Positions 10,328-20,395 of a DNA stretch of 64,000 nucleotides are shown here, piece by piece. This stretch comes from Avena insularis. Taxonomy: Eukaryota > Streptophyta > Magnoliopsida > Poales > Poaceae. How positions within the stretch are numbered: the stretch's first letter is position 1; the number at the start of each line of letters is the position of its first letter. The notes beneath the pieces are model-generated. The model was given only the letters and a program-made list of their open reading frames with translations, ran no database searches and was not told where the DNA came from. Location: NCBI GenBank assembly GCA_023614405.1, contig CM042684.1, positions 469,597,650-469,661,649 on the forward strand. The letters are read 5' to 3'. The position numbers and the translations under genes are program-made.

Positions 10328-11687
10328 CGACTAAATTTAGCGCACCCTGCATGGCCTGGTACGGGAATCAATCCACACGTACGTTGCGTACGGATTTGCT
10401 TGGTTCTTCCCTTGTTTTGGCCGTAAAAGGCATTCATGGGGTTGTTAGACAAACCACTACAGTAATGGCCACCACTTGATGGATTCTCGTTCTTTGCTTA
10501 ATTAGTGTAGTACTTATAAGCAAAAGCTGTACTTATACTGTAGTAGCAGTACCGTTTCATGTGTGTTTTATGGTTTCTACTGGAGTACGCGTGCTAGTAG
10601 GGCAAATATGGGACGATTCCCTTCTTTTTCTTTGGCTGTACATATCAATGCTGACTGTGGGGGGCAAAACTTTACCAACAAGAAAATGATTGCAGCTAGG
10701 TGAAGTGACTCAGAAGAAATAAATAAAATGCATAATAGGACAATATCATGCTTTATATACCGCGATCAGCTGAATACTCTGCAACTCGCAGGAAGGTGCC
10801 TGCTTAGTTGGGTAGCTATTTTCTACGATTCACTTGGCAATTTGGCATTATAACAAAACCGAAAGGGGTTACGGCAGACATATACTAGTACATATGACTG
10901 AAGAAAATATAAAGCGGCACTATCTAGGTTAACTTGTGCAAGTAGCCCCCTCTATCTATCCTGTTCGTTCGCTTGCACGGTCAATGCATGAGCGCGATTC
11001 GATTTGCTCTTCCTTCCTTCCTTCCTTCGCGGCCGGCTTTGTTCCTTTCTTCGCTTGCGCCATCGCGAGCAAGTGGCAGTTCAAGTTGCATCGGCCGTGC
11101 TAGCTTTGCACAGCGGTGTTGGATCAGAGAGGAGAGAAGCTTCGTGCGTGCTCGTCAGTCCGTCTGACCCTTTGGGACCTTCGAGCATACCTGGCTAACG
11201 GGCCGGCCCACGGCACGGCACAGCCTGCTAAGAAATTAGCGTGTCTGGCACGACACAGTCCACCTGGGCACGTTAAACTAACGGACCGTGTTGTACTGGC
11301 CCGTGGGCTTCACCTAGAGGCCCAGACACGGCACGTTAGCTAAACAGGCCTAACGGACCGTCCCGTTAAGATTTTTTTATTCTATATTTTATCAAAATTA
11401 ATATAAAAACTATAGATATAATGGTATAAAAATAAAAAATAAAAAAACTTTTAACGGATAGTGCCGTGCCGGCACGTGGGCTTGGGGTAGTAGCCCAGGC
11501 ACGGCCCAATGGCCAGGTATGCCTTGGAGTTCCATTCCAAATGCTATAGCCTTTTCGAAGAGTTTGACGGAGGGCGCGAACTATAGAGATCGCCCGAATC
11601 GATCGGCGGCTTGCACGCCTCTTTTTTTATTTTAGATTTGTCTTCTTTGTTTAGACGTAGGTACGTCAAGAGTGTGCTAAGTACTAC
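10328..11687 (+). repeat. Direct duplication, copy A
   Basis: Starting at CTAAATTTAGCGCACCCTGC the sequence aligns colinearly with 14062-14948 (copy B): shared blocks include GGTACGGGAATCAATCCACACGT, TTGGTTCTTCCCTTGTTTTGG, GATTGCAGCTAGGTGAAGTG, the CCTTCCTTCC tract and GAGTGTGCTAAGT at the end. Copy A additionally contains a 336-bp hAT-type MITE (11186-11521). The nature of the duplicated unit is unknown; its ORFs (for example 10973-11167) show no recognisable domain and are probably not genes. Confidence 0.85.
11186..11521. mobile_element. hAT-type MITE in copy A
   Basis: Terminal inverted repeats CATACCTGGC / GCCAGGTATG (extending, with mismatches, through ...GGGCCGGCCC) bound a 336-bp AT-cored element with GC-rich subterminal CACGGCACGG repeats. 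It is flanked by an 8-bp target duplication with one mismatch, CCTTCGAG (11178-11185) and CCTTGGAG (11522-11529). Copy B at ~14790-14805 has the empty site (GGGACCTTGGAGTTCC). An 8-bp duplication is diagnostic of hAT elements. No transposase inside, so non-autonomous. Confidence 0.88.
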
Positions 11688-11740
11688 TTCCTCTGTTTAG
11701 AAATACTTACTCCATTTTAAAATATAAGATGTTTTAGCTT
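11682..11740. repeat. Stowaway-like MITE end(s), partial
   Basis: TACTTCCTCTGTTTAGAAATACTTA is immediately followed by CTCCATTTTAAAATATAAGATG, both resembling the Tc1/mariner Stowaway terminus (CTCCCTCCGTTCC...AAATA). They lie in the same orientation, as if one end was repeated or two elements inserted side by side. No opposite terminus was found within the next ~200 bp, so this is a fragment. Confidence 0.55.
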
Positions 11741-11930
11741 TATGTGCCAACAACATCACGACAGCCGGCATGTAGAGCCACTGCTTAGCCGTCTCCTTCG
11801 TTGCCGCTACAGCCACCTCCTGTCACTCGCACGTAAGGTGTTCGACGTTATATTTGAATGGCGCAAACTTTTTTGTTTTTGTTTTGTGATGAAGTTTAGA
11901 TAGTTAAGGAAAATACTGTATGTTTTACAG
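11741..11930. other. Sequence upstream of the Harbinger relic, possible intron end
   Basis: No ORF of interest. TGTATGTTTTACAG directly precedes the ATG at 11931 and could be a 3' splice site, as transposase genes of this family often have introns near the start. Confidence 0.35.
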
Positions 11931-13143
11931 ATGGTCTTGTTTGATTACTCCACCTGCGATGAGGCATTTGAAATGGAGGAAGATGAAAACATTGTCATGA
12001 TGTTGTTGGCACACAAGAAGAAGAAGCCCAAACACGGCGATTCGATGTTCGGCCGTCAAAAGCATTGGAGGTTGTGTGCTGAAACTGACCATACTTTGAT
12101 GCACAAAGTCCAGTTATGCTAGAGAGAATGTTTTGACGCCTGTTTCGTGTGTCTTCAGAGTTGTTCAAGAAGATTTCTGAGCATATGAAGCTTCAAGATC
12201 GCTTCTTTCAGCAAAGGAGAAGTACTAGCGGTGAACTTGGACACAACACCTACCAAGGTGACATCAGCTTTGAGGCAAATGCCACATGGTATTTCGACTG
12301 GTCTTGTGGATGATCATTTGGCTATGAGTGAAAGCCAAAGCATCAAGTGTATCAAATGCTTTGCCTTTGGAATGGTCAGAGCATATGGCCGGGGGTATCT
12401 GAGAGCCCAAAATGACAAAGATACAGCTAGGATCTTGGAGAAGAATGCAACCCTTGGATTTTCAGCTATGATTGGTCCCGTAGATTGGATGTATTGGAGG
12501 TATAAAAACTATCCCGCGACATGGCATGGATAGTTAAGAGGACATAAGAAGGACTCCACCATCATTCTTGACTCCATAGCTGATCAAGAGGCTTGGATAT
12601 GGCATGCTTTTTTTTTGGTATGCCTGGTTCTTGCAATGACATCAATGTCCTCCAATGGTCTCCTCTATTTTCCAAGCTATCCAATGGCTCCGCCGGTGGA
12701 TTTCCAAGCAAACAACCACATATACAAGATAGGCTACTATCTTGCGAATGGTATCTATTCAAGGTGGGCAACATTCGTGAAGCCGGTCATAACACCTACC
12801 AATAAGAAAGAGATTTAGTTTCACAATGCTAGAAAGGATGTAGAGAGGATTTGAAATTTTGCAAGCCCAATTTTGCAATTGTAAGGGGACCATCAAGGTT
12901 TTGGAACCAAAACATGCTATGGTGTATCATGCATAACATGATCATTGATGATGAAAGAGGAAAGAATGAGGTCTACAATGGCAATGCCTTATGGGTGTTC
13001 CCGTTTAGATTCAGAGAGATCCTAACCGAATTGCTCGGTTTCTTGAAAAGTACCATGACATTTGTGATGGGGATGTGCATGATGTTCTTAAAAAAGACGT
13101 CATGGAGGAGTGGTGGAAGTGGTATGGCGCTCAAAAGAACTAG
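11931..13143 (+). pseudogene. PIF/Harbinger transposase relic (plant transposon protein family)
   Basis: DDE transposase of the PIF/Harbinger superfamily. The N-terminus reads EMEEDENIVMMLLAHKKKKPKHG. It is followed by VTSALRQMPHGISTGLVDDHLAM and IKCFAFGMVRAYGRGYLRA, then the first catalytic D region MIGPVDWMYWRYKNYPATWHG (~12462-12530). HKKDSTIILDSIADQ, FFFGMPGSCNDINVL (second catalytic D, ~12620-12660) and HNARKDVER (catalytic E, ~12825-12850) come next, ending in MHNMIIDDERG and EEWWKWYGAQKN at ~13143. Frames change several times and there is a TAG after WHG (12531), so it is dead. Terminal inverted repeats were not identified. Confidence 0.9.
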
Positions 13144-13349
13144 ATTGTGATGTGAAACTCTATGTCTTTGTTATTGATTTGATAAACTTGTTCATTTGTG
13201 TTGTAATAAATTAAGTAATATTTGAATTTCATTTTTAAATTTCATTTTGGTATCAAATTTTGATTGTATATGTAGCCAAATGGCAAAAACTAGAGGTAGC
13301 CGTGCGGTAGGCACGATATATTATAGGGAAGCCGTTGCAACAAACATGC
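13144..13349. other. AT-rich 3' flank of the Harbinger relic
   Basis: No gene or clear repeat; runs of TTTGATTTGATAAAC and ATTTCATTTT suggest transposon 3' UTR. Confidence 0.4.
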
Positions 13350-13490
13350 CCTTTTATAGGTCTGCCAGGAAAGAAACTACTGTAGTTTGTCCAAAAACTA
13401 CAGTAACCCACTTGCTGGGTTTCTCGTCCTTGCTTAATTAGCATTAGTAGCAGTACCGCCTCTTTGTACTACTACGCGTGCCACTGTTTC
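13350..13490 (+). repeat. Third, partial copy of the duplicated segment (copy C)
   Basis: ACTACAGTAACCCACTTG, TTCTCGTCCTTGCTTAATTAG and GTAGCAGTACCG repeat, in order, blocks found at ~10460-10555 (copy A) and ~14195-14280 (copy B). Only about 140 bp is recognisable. Confidence 0.6.
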
Positions 13491-13863
13491 TTAATCGTTT
13501 TGACTTCGCTACTTCTCCCCCTACACAGATTTTAAATTCTCTTCGTTTTTCTTCAGATCCCAGGTGCCATCCTGCACGGCAAGAAAATAACAAGCTTTGA
13601 AGATCATCTGGCCTGCGCAAATGTGCAATGCTGGTAAATTCCACGACTCTACGCCGCTGGCACTCGTAGATCTCGATGTCCCCTCTCTCTCTAAGCAACA
13701 CATCATCCTCGTATCGCTATCAGTACGATGATACGGGTTTGTTTAGAGAAAAAACAATGCAAAAGCACTTGTTAGGATCCGTTGCAGTATTTCATTAGTC
13801 GAGGATGATTTGCCAGTGTGACGGCCTGACATACACAGGCAGCGCGAGGCGTCCCTCCACGGC
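13491..13863. other. Unclassified low-copy DNA
   Basis: No recognisable domain in the short ORFs on either strand (13444-13706 on the minus strand). TACGATGATACGGG-type strings only. Nothing annotated. Confidence 0.4.
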
Positions 13864-13871
13864 CTAGGAGG

Positions 13872-14003
13872 TAGGGCGTCAAGCGGGGCGGGTTGCGGCA
13901 GTACTTTTTTACTAGCCCTTCTTTAATTTTACTAACTTTTTAGACACCTTTTTGCCTATATTTTGCTTCGCGGGTTGTTATGCGGGTGTCGCTTGACACT
14001 CTA
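13872..14003. mobile_element. Short hAT-type MITE (132 bp)
   Basis: Inverted ends TAGGGCGTCAAGCG and, reversed, TAGAGTGTCAAGCG (12 of 14 match) enclose an AT-rich centre. Perfect 8-bp direct repeats CTAGGAGG flank it at 13864-13871 and 14004-14011, the duplication size of hAT insertions. No coding capacity. Confidence 0.8.
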
Positions 14004-14061
14004 CTAGGAGGGCATTACTACTTGATGATGATGAACGTGGAGCCGGCCGTACAAGGCGCGA

Positions 14062-14948
14062 TTAAACTAAATTTAGCACGCACCCTGCCTGGCCTGGTAC
14101 GGGAATCAATCCACACGTAAGTTTGCGTACGGATTGCTTGGTTCTTCCCTTGTTTTGGCCGTAAAAGGCAATCATGGGGTAGTGTTGGACAAACCACTGC
14201 AATATGGGCACCCACTTTTGATGGACTCTCGTCCTTGCTTAATTAGTGTAGTACTTATACTGTAGTAGCGGTACGGTTTCATGTTTGTTTTATGGTTTCT
14301 ACTGGAGTAGCGGTACGTGCTAGTAAGAAGATGATTGCAGCTAGGTGAAGTGACTCAAGAAATAAATAAAATGCATAATAGTAGGACAATATCATTACTG
14401 CGATCTGAATACTCCGCAACTCGCAGGAAGGTGCCTGCTTAGTTCGGTAGCTATTTTTTATGATTCACTTGGCAATTTGGCATTAACAAAACCCAAAGCA
14501 GACATATACATATGACGAAGAAAATATAAAGCGGCACTATCTAGGCCAACTTGTGCAAGTAGGCCCTTCTATGTGTTCGTTCGCTTGCACGGTTAATGCA
14601 TGAGCGTGATTCGATTTGCTCTTCCTTCCTTCCTTCCCTCGCGGTCGGCTTTGTTCCTTTCTTCGCTCGCGCCATCATCTCGAGCAAGTGGCCGTTCAAG
14701 TTGCATCGGCCGCGCTAGCTTTGCACAGCGGTGTTGGATCAGAGAGAGGAGAGAAGCTTCGTGCGTGCTCGTCAGTCCGTCTGACCCTCTGGGACCTTGG
14801 AGTTCCATTCCAAATGCTATAGCTAGGCTCGCCCCTACGGACGTCTGCCTTTCCCAAGAGTAGTTTGACGGAGGGCGCGGACCATAGTGATATCGCTCAA
14901 ATCGATCGACGGCTTACAGGCGTGCGTACGTCAGCAGTGTGCTAAGTG
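14062..14948 (+). repeat. Direct duplication, copy B
   Basis: Colinear with copy A (10328-11687) from ACTAAATTTAGCACGCACCCTGC to AGTGTGCTAAGT, without the MITE and with small indels. The (CCTT)n tract is at ~14622-14637. It lies ~2.4 kb downstream of copy A, and the Harbinger relic is between them. Confidence 0.85.
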
Positions 14949-15600
14949 GGAGCGACTACATACGGTCCGCGCGATGTAACAACATCGATACGGATGGGCC
15001 CAGCACGGAGCTAGCGCAGCACGTCCCTACCGTGATCAATGGCCATCTAGCGTGTATATGCTATCGGACATCATGTACATACATACGCAGGCGGCAGCCA
15101 CACAGGCTCGCGGCTGGCATCATGAATGAATGGTACACAGACAAATCATGCATGGCGCTGCTCCGGCGGTCCAGCTCTCCGCACGTACGCCATGCATACA
15201 CGAGATCGACGACCAGACAAGAGGTACCGACGTCACGTACAGGCGCGGACTATATAAAAAGGGACGCGGGGTGTCGACTGCCTCCGTGCCGACGTGACGT
15301 CGTCCGTCCTCGCTGGCCGCGGCGAGGCCACCAACCCAAACCCAGCCCGATCGAATCCAGCCAGCAGGGACACGCATAGTAGGACCGCGCACGCTCCGTG
15401 CATCCATAATCCTTCCTTCCTCGTCGCGACTCGGGCCCCGCTCGAATCCGATCCGAGAGAATCTCCCGGAACCCACTTGCCCGGCTCGGCCACAGCGCCC
15501 CGCCGCTGCGCAGAAATCCGGGCCTACGCCGCGCGTGGCCCGCCTGGCGCGATTTCCTTAACCTTAACCCGCCTGTCGCGCCCCTGGTAGGCCAACCTGG
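14949..15600 (+). other. GC-rich, promoter-like low-copy stretch
   Basis: No repeat family recognised. It contains ACGT cores (GACGTCACGTAC, GACGTGACGTCG), CATGCATG RY-type motifs and a TATA box at 15251, then a GC-rich, pyrimidine-rich region typical of a grass 5' leader. ORFs such as 15294-15590 (+) and 15250-15753 (-) are compositionally biased and match nothing I know. It may be a detached gene promoter. Confidence 0.35.
15251..15260 (+). promoter_or_regulatory. Candidate TATA box
   Basis: TATATAAAAA in a GC-rich setting (GCGGAC upstream, GGGACGCGGGG downstream), about 40 bp upstream of a CG-rich pyrimidine-containing tract. Best TATA match in the non-repetitive part of the window; no coding sequence can be assigned to it. 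Confidence 0.45.
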
Positions 15601-16215
15601 CCCGTACGGTGTCAGCGTTAATCTGGGATGTGCATAGACGGATCGTATCCTCGCGGCGATTTTATGGGAGGCCACTGGCCAAGTTGCGTCGGGGAATGCG
15701 TGCGCCCGGCGTCGCGCATGTGGCATTTTTCTTTGGACGACCGTGCGCTCCACTCGTGTAGTTTTTTTTTTTTTTGAGGGAAACCGCTCGTGTAGTTGTG
15801 TGGCAGGCAGTGCTAGAAAGAGAAGAGTAGGAATAAAATGACCGGGTTGCCAATTTATTTGCCAGGTTGTTTTCGCGGGCTAGGATCCTAATCTCGGTGG
15901 TGCATACTGGACGTGGGTATCGAACAAGAGGCCCACTTCAGTTCTGCACCAGCCGCTTCTACTTTCTCGGTGTTGTCAACTGCAGGCCTGGACCTAATGG
16001 CGGTGCGCTCGTTCCTATGGCGACACGATCTCGATCCATTTTACCGCCCGCGCCTGGTTGCTGCCGGCGCATACATTGGCCACGAACAACTTCGCAAAGG
16101 TTTGTTTCAAGAGCGCGAAAGCTTTCACGGACCGTCACGTGTTGTGCGTAGAAGAAAGTTGGTTCTAGTACATAATATTAGATCGAAATACACAAATATC
16201 TGGGTATAAGTACAC
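15601..16215. other. Low-copy DNA, no gene identified
   Basis: Two overlapping ORFs (15867-16151 and 15913-16209, +) encode ~95 residues each without a recognisable domain. A tiny poly(T) insertion with flanking repeats lies at 15762-15786. Nothing else supported. Confidence 0.4.
15753..15795 (-). mobile_element. Micro-insertion: poly(T) tract with 9-bp direct repeats
   Basis: CTCGTGTAG (15753-15761) and CTCGTGTAG (15787-15795) flank a 25-bp insert: 14 T residues then GAGGGAAACCG. Read on the minus strand it is a few bases followed by poly(A), as expected for an extremely 5'-truncated LINE/SINE-type insertion made by target-primed reverse transcription. Alternative: slippage. Confidence 0.5.
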
Positions 16216-16530
16216 GTGTACTCGCAACCAAAGTATGGGAAAGTACAAGTTTACTCAAAACTGAAAGTTTACTCACAGCAAAAGTACATAAAAAGTACAA
16301 ATATACTAAGAGCCAAAGTACAAAAAAGTACAGATTTACTCACAACAAAGTACAGAAAAGTATAACTTTACTTTTTTTTGCGGGGGATAACTTTACTTAC
16401 AGCGGAAGTACGAAAAGTACGAGTTTAATTACAGCCAAAGTACGAAAGTACAACTGTACTGGGAGCCAAAGTACAGAAAATACAAGTTTACTCACGGCTA
16501 AAATACACGAAAGTATACTCAAGTACAAAA
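16216..16530 (+). repeat. Degenerate ~38-bp tandem repeat (AAAGTACA...TTTACTCACAGC)
   Basis: About eight diverged units of the form GCCAAAGTACAGAAAAGTACAAGTTTACTCACA follow each other from ~16225. The core AAAGTACA(G/A)AAAAGTAC recurs with 35-42 bp spacing. It is interrupted by the micro-insertion at 16373-16386. No coding potential. Confidence 0.7.
16362..16397 (-). mobile_element. Micro-insertion: TTTTTTTGCGGGGG with 11-bp direct repeats
   Basis: ATAACTTTACT (16362-16372) and ATAACTTTACT (16387-16397) flank only 14 bp. On the minus strand this is CCCCCGC followed by poly(A). The length and perfection of the flanking repeats suggest target-primed retroposition with near-total truncation. 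Confidence 0.5.
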
Positions 16531-16936
16531 TACACTAAAAACCGAAGTACAAAAAGTATAGAACTGAAGTAATTTGAAGTACGAATGCAACGGTTTTAAA
16601 AGTATTAAAAAAAGTTTTTTAAACCTATCAACATAAAATCTAGTTTTAAATCTCTCGGCAGAGCTCAAAAGTGAAACCGCTTTGTAATTTGGAAAAACAG
16701 TTCTCAAAATATTTCGTTTTGAATCATAGGATTTGAAAAATAAAAGGAAAAATATGTACGCTCGCTCATGTATCTCTCTCTCTCATCCTAATCTCAATTT
16801 CATTCTTGTTGCGACACTTGACAAGCATGGAGAGCTCCACTAGAAGGACCGCACGAAGGAGAACACGCCATTTGGCGCGACGACGACATGCGAGACGGAC
16901 CTTTGCGAAGGTCAGCCTTTTTTAAAGATTTCCGGT
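16531..16936. other. AT-rich DNA to the RLG-2 insertion site
   Basis: No gene seen. Contains a (TC)n run (TATCTCTCTCTCTCATCC, ~16770-16790). The sequence interrupted here resumes at 32036 after RLG-2. Confidence 0.4.
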
Positions 16937-16941
16937 ATATA

Positions 16942-17751
16942 TGTTGGGGGATACCCTCGGGTAGGGTAACGCCGGGGTATAAAGACCGAGTTAGCCGGGG
17001 TACGGCGCGGTCAAAGCAAGTGCTGACCGGGTCACCTCAAGGCAGGCCGAACCACGGAATGACCCGGCCCGTAGAGCATCTCATTGACTGTAGTCCGGCC
17101 GGCATAAAATATATGCCAGCCATGTTTGTCTGTCTATTTTGCAGGTAACTTGATAGCCGGATTAGCCACATGCTAGCCGGACTATCTTATGGCTTTCAAG
17201 GGAAGGAAACTCCCGCTGATCAAAAGGTGGCTTTATTAGCTGTAGCATGAGCGAAGCAAAGTAAATAAGAGGGCCAACGAGTCAGGGGCGACCAAGGTGA
17301 CGCGGGCAATGTCGGATGACGTAGCCCGTGTCTGGTGACGATGAAAGATAAAGATTACGACGTGGGTTACGTCCAAAGCCCAAACGAGCCGTTAAAGAGA
17401 ATAAAGAAGCATCTAACTTTAGGCGAGGAGCATATTCGGAGAATATGCTGCAACGTGTGCCCTAATATTGTAACTCGGGCTCCCCCATATAAGGAGCACC
17501 GGGGCCTCCATAGAGAGGGATCGATCATTTTCTCTGTCTAAGGTAAAACTCTAGAGCTAGTTTGTAGGGAGTAAGAGACTTAGTCTCCTTCTTACCAAGA
17601 GCTTGAAGTGGACTTATAAACACCATTGATAGAGAAAATACAAGAACATCTGTGCGTGGAATCACCACGTTCTCCCTCCTTGGATTCCCCTAGCACTCAT
17701 TGGCCCCATCTTTAGCCTATCCATGGCAGCTGCCGTGCCACCACCATGACA
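16942..17751 (+). repeat. RLG-2 5' LTR
   Basis: Begins TGTTGGGGGATACCC and ends CCACCATGACA. TATA-like CCATATAAGG at 17485-17494 with the transcribed part (R/U5) downstream. An ORF at 17335-17541 recurs in the 3' LTR (31614-31820) and is an LTR shadow, not a gene. Confidence 0.95.
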
Positions 17752-17753
17752 GT

Positions 17754-17770
17754 TGGCGCCCACCGTGGGG
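17754..17770 (+). promoter_or_regulatory. RLG-2 primer-binding site
   Basis: TTGGCGCCCACCGTGGGG begins two bases after the LTR end; minus-strand DNA synthesis would start from a tRNA whose 3' end pairs here. TGGCGCCCACCGTGGGG is a common primer site in grass Gypsy elements; I do not assign the tRNA. Confidence 0.8.
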
Positions 17771-17870
17771 CTAGCGGTGCTAGCAGGGGTGAAAATCCAG
17801 ACGGGAAGCTTCTCCAGCACCGGCGAGCGCGTCGTCTCCGGCCTGGTTCAGCGCTTTGGAGCGCTAGACT

Positions 17871-20377
17871 ATGTCAGCGACAATGCAGGGAGCTTCGGTA
17901 GGCACCCCCCCTCCGCGCAACGGCATTTTCATCAAGCTTGGCACGCATAAGATCTACGTCAGCGTGGACGAGTCCTGCATTCATCCACGGCACATCATCG
18001 AGGGAGGCGAATCACCTCTCTGCGCAGCTCGTGGAGTGCGTATCACTCGCCCCACCAGCAGCGTTGAGGTCCCGATGACCGCGCCAGACGTGGAGCCAAG
18101 CAAGGGCCCGGCACCAGAGCCGGAGGTCACGCCAAAGAAGACCAGGTCTAGATTTCTTCTGCTAGAAAGGCCAGAAAATGTGTGCTCCAGCAAGCAATAG
18201 ATAGCCTTGCAACGCCAATAGCACCTATGGTAGATCCGGCTCAGGCACAAGCTGAGTTAGAGGAAACTAGGCAGAAAATGTTAGTTGGGGCAAAGAAGGT
18301 AGCAGAGCTGCATCAGTCTTTGAACATTACTCTGAGAGAATATGCTAAGGCAAACCGCATAGGTGGAGCGAAAATCCAAGGTAGGAACCTGATTGCTGAG
18401 ATTGACAAGGAATACGAGCCTAGACCGGGTCAGACAACCACGATAGTAACATGAGGGATGGATAGGTACAACACCCTGGCAAAGAACCTCAGGGCAGCAA
18501 ATGCAACCACATCTGAGTTAGAAGGTTTAACCGGAGAGGCCCGGCAAAGGCAACAAGAGATGGTGAATCACTTGCTGAGAGTTGCTTGCCAACAAAATGA
18601 AGAAATAAACAAGGCAAACCCGACGCCACCAGGAGCGTCACATGTGGTACATTCGGCTAGGAATAACCCAACAGGATCCGGAGGAGCAGCGTCATCTCCG
18701 GGTCACAATCCCAGGAGAGAAGAAATAGTAAACTCCAGAAGAAGAGACAAACAGATGGTTCCGTACGATCTAGCAAGGGCCGGAAAGGGCAAAGCAGTGC
18801 AAGTTGATGAAGATCGACACAGTACCAGCCGAGGTGCGGCCGGGCGAGGTAACCGCGACCAAGGCAATGCCGGTCAGAGAAACGCTGCCAACGGCAATGC
18901 CGGACAGCGTGATCCTGTGGGAATGGGACAAAATATACCTCGACAGCAACAACAGCGCGCACCTCGGCAAGAGGGAAGTGCAGGACAAGCAGCACAACAG
19001 CAAAATGCTTGCCCGGATCAAGAAAAATACAATGATGGTTATTCGGCTATGGTCAACGACGGATACCCCAGACCCGATCACCACATAATTGGATCAAGTC
19101 TGGGAATCGGGAACTTGCAGCCAGATGATGCGATGTTGAAACTAGATAGAATTTATAGGTCGGAGCTAATTGAGGTACAAGGTCCACCGGGTCCGGCATG
19201 CTTTGGGCCCCGGATCATGAAGGAGCCACCAGTGCCGAACTTTCAGCTGGCCAGAGGAACCAAAACCTATGATGGTAGTACTAGGCCAGAAGATTGGTTG
19301 ATCGATTACGCCACAGCGGTCAAGATCACAACAGGAAATTTGAGATGGGCAGTAAGATATGTGCCACAGATGTTGGAAGGACCAGCGAGAGTTTGGGTGA
19401 ACAATTGGCCGCCAGGAAGTGTCAACTGTTGGCTAGACTTTGAGGAGTTGTTCGTTAGCAACTTCTCAAGCACTTACAAGAGGCCCAATAGGCCACAGAC
19501 TCTGGCGCTATGCCGGCAAAGACCGAATGAGCCATACCGAGATTTCCTAACTCGGTGGTGCAACGTGCGTAACTCATGTGAGGGAGTAATTGAATCACAA
19601 GCTATTGCGTGGTTCGCCCAGGGATGCAGATATGGGAGTATGTTGTGGCAGAGGCTGCAGCGAGATATGCCAACCAATTTGGCTAAGACGATCCAGATCG
19701 CGGATTCATATGCCTTAGGAGATCCAACGCAACCTCGGCTAATGTCAAGCGAAGCAAACAAGGAATATTACAACCGAGATGGCTCTGGATCATCAAGGAG
19801 GAATGATTTTAGAGGAAAGAGAAGGGATGAGCGCCTGGATTACCGATATAACTCACAACATGTGGCAGCGATAGACTGTGATTAGCCCAATGCCGGTGCC
19901 ATCCAACGCCACAAAACTGGAGGAAAAAATTGGCAACAGAAAAACGAAGGGAAAAAGCCTTGGACCCCGGAGCAGAAAAAGCAATGGCAAGAGCGAAAGG
20001 ATAGACCGAGGTATATGTTCGAGTCTATGTTGGATCAACCTTGCAAGTTCCATACACCAAGTCCGAATAGTCCGGCAAACCATACAACCTGACAATGTGA
20101 GTGGATGAGAAAATTAGAGCAGGGCAGTTCGGGGAATGCTCAGGCACCTCGGAATGAGGCACCTAGGAATGAGGCACCACGGCAACCGTTACTAACACGG
20201 GGGAATGGACAACAAATGTTGTTGCCACCGCCTCCACCGAGGTACGGGAATCTGGAAAGAAGGGATGCAGTATATCAAGTAGGTAATAACCAGCAACAAG
20301 GTCAAGGTTACCACGAGAATGAGGGACGAAACGAGTACAGGGAGCATCATCAAAGCTACTGTGTGTTTACCACGTAA
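17871..20377 (+). pseudogene. RLG-2 gag (capsid/nucleocapsid), broken
   Basis: Gag would form the virus-like particle. The N-terminal part (ATG 17871) is in another frame from the remainder, so there is a frameshift near 18180. The long frame 18182-19885 has a TGA at 18452-18454 and carries the retrotransposon gag domain: ARVWVNNWPPGSVNCWLDFE, NFSSTYKRPNRPQTL, EPYRDFLTRWCNVRN and AIAWFAQGCRYGS. A TAG at 19883 and a TGA near 20093 interrupt the basic C-terminal part. LDQPCKFHTPSPNSPANH...C (~20035-20100) resembles the C-x-H/H-x4-C nucleocapsid motif of this group. Central Gln/Asn/Gly-rich linker (~18840-19010). Confidence 0.85.
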
Positions 20378-20395
20378 GAAAATGACCGAAAAAGC

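Noticed and set aside
15250..15753. 167-codon minus-strand ORF as a host gene
   Set aside because: Composition-driven (GC-rich, Arg/Pro/Ala-rich), no domain, overlapped by similar-length ORFs in other frames.
17335..17541. 68-residue ORF shared with 31614-31820
   Set aside because: The two copies are the two LTRs of RLG-2; similarity reflects LTR identity.
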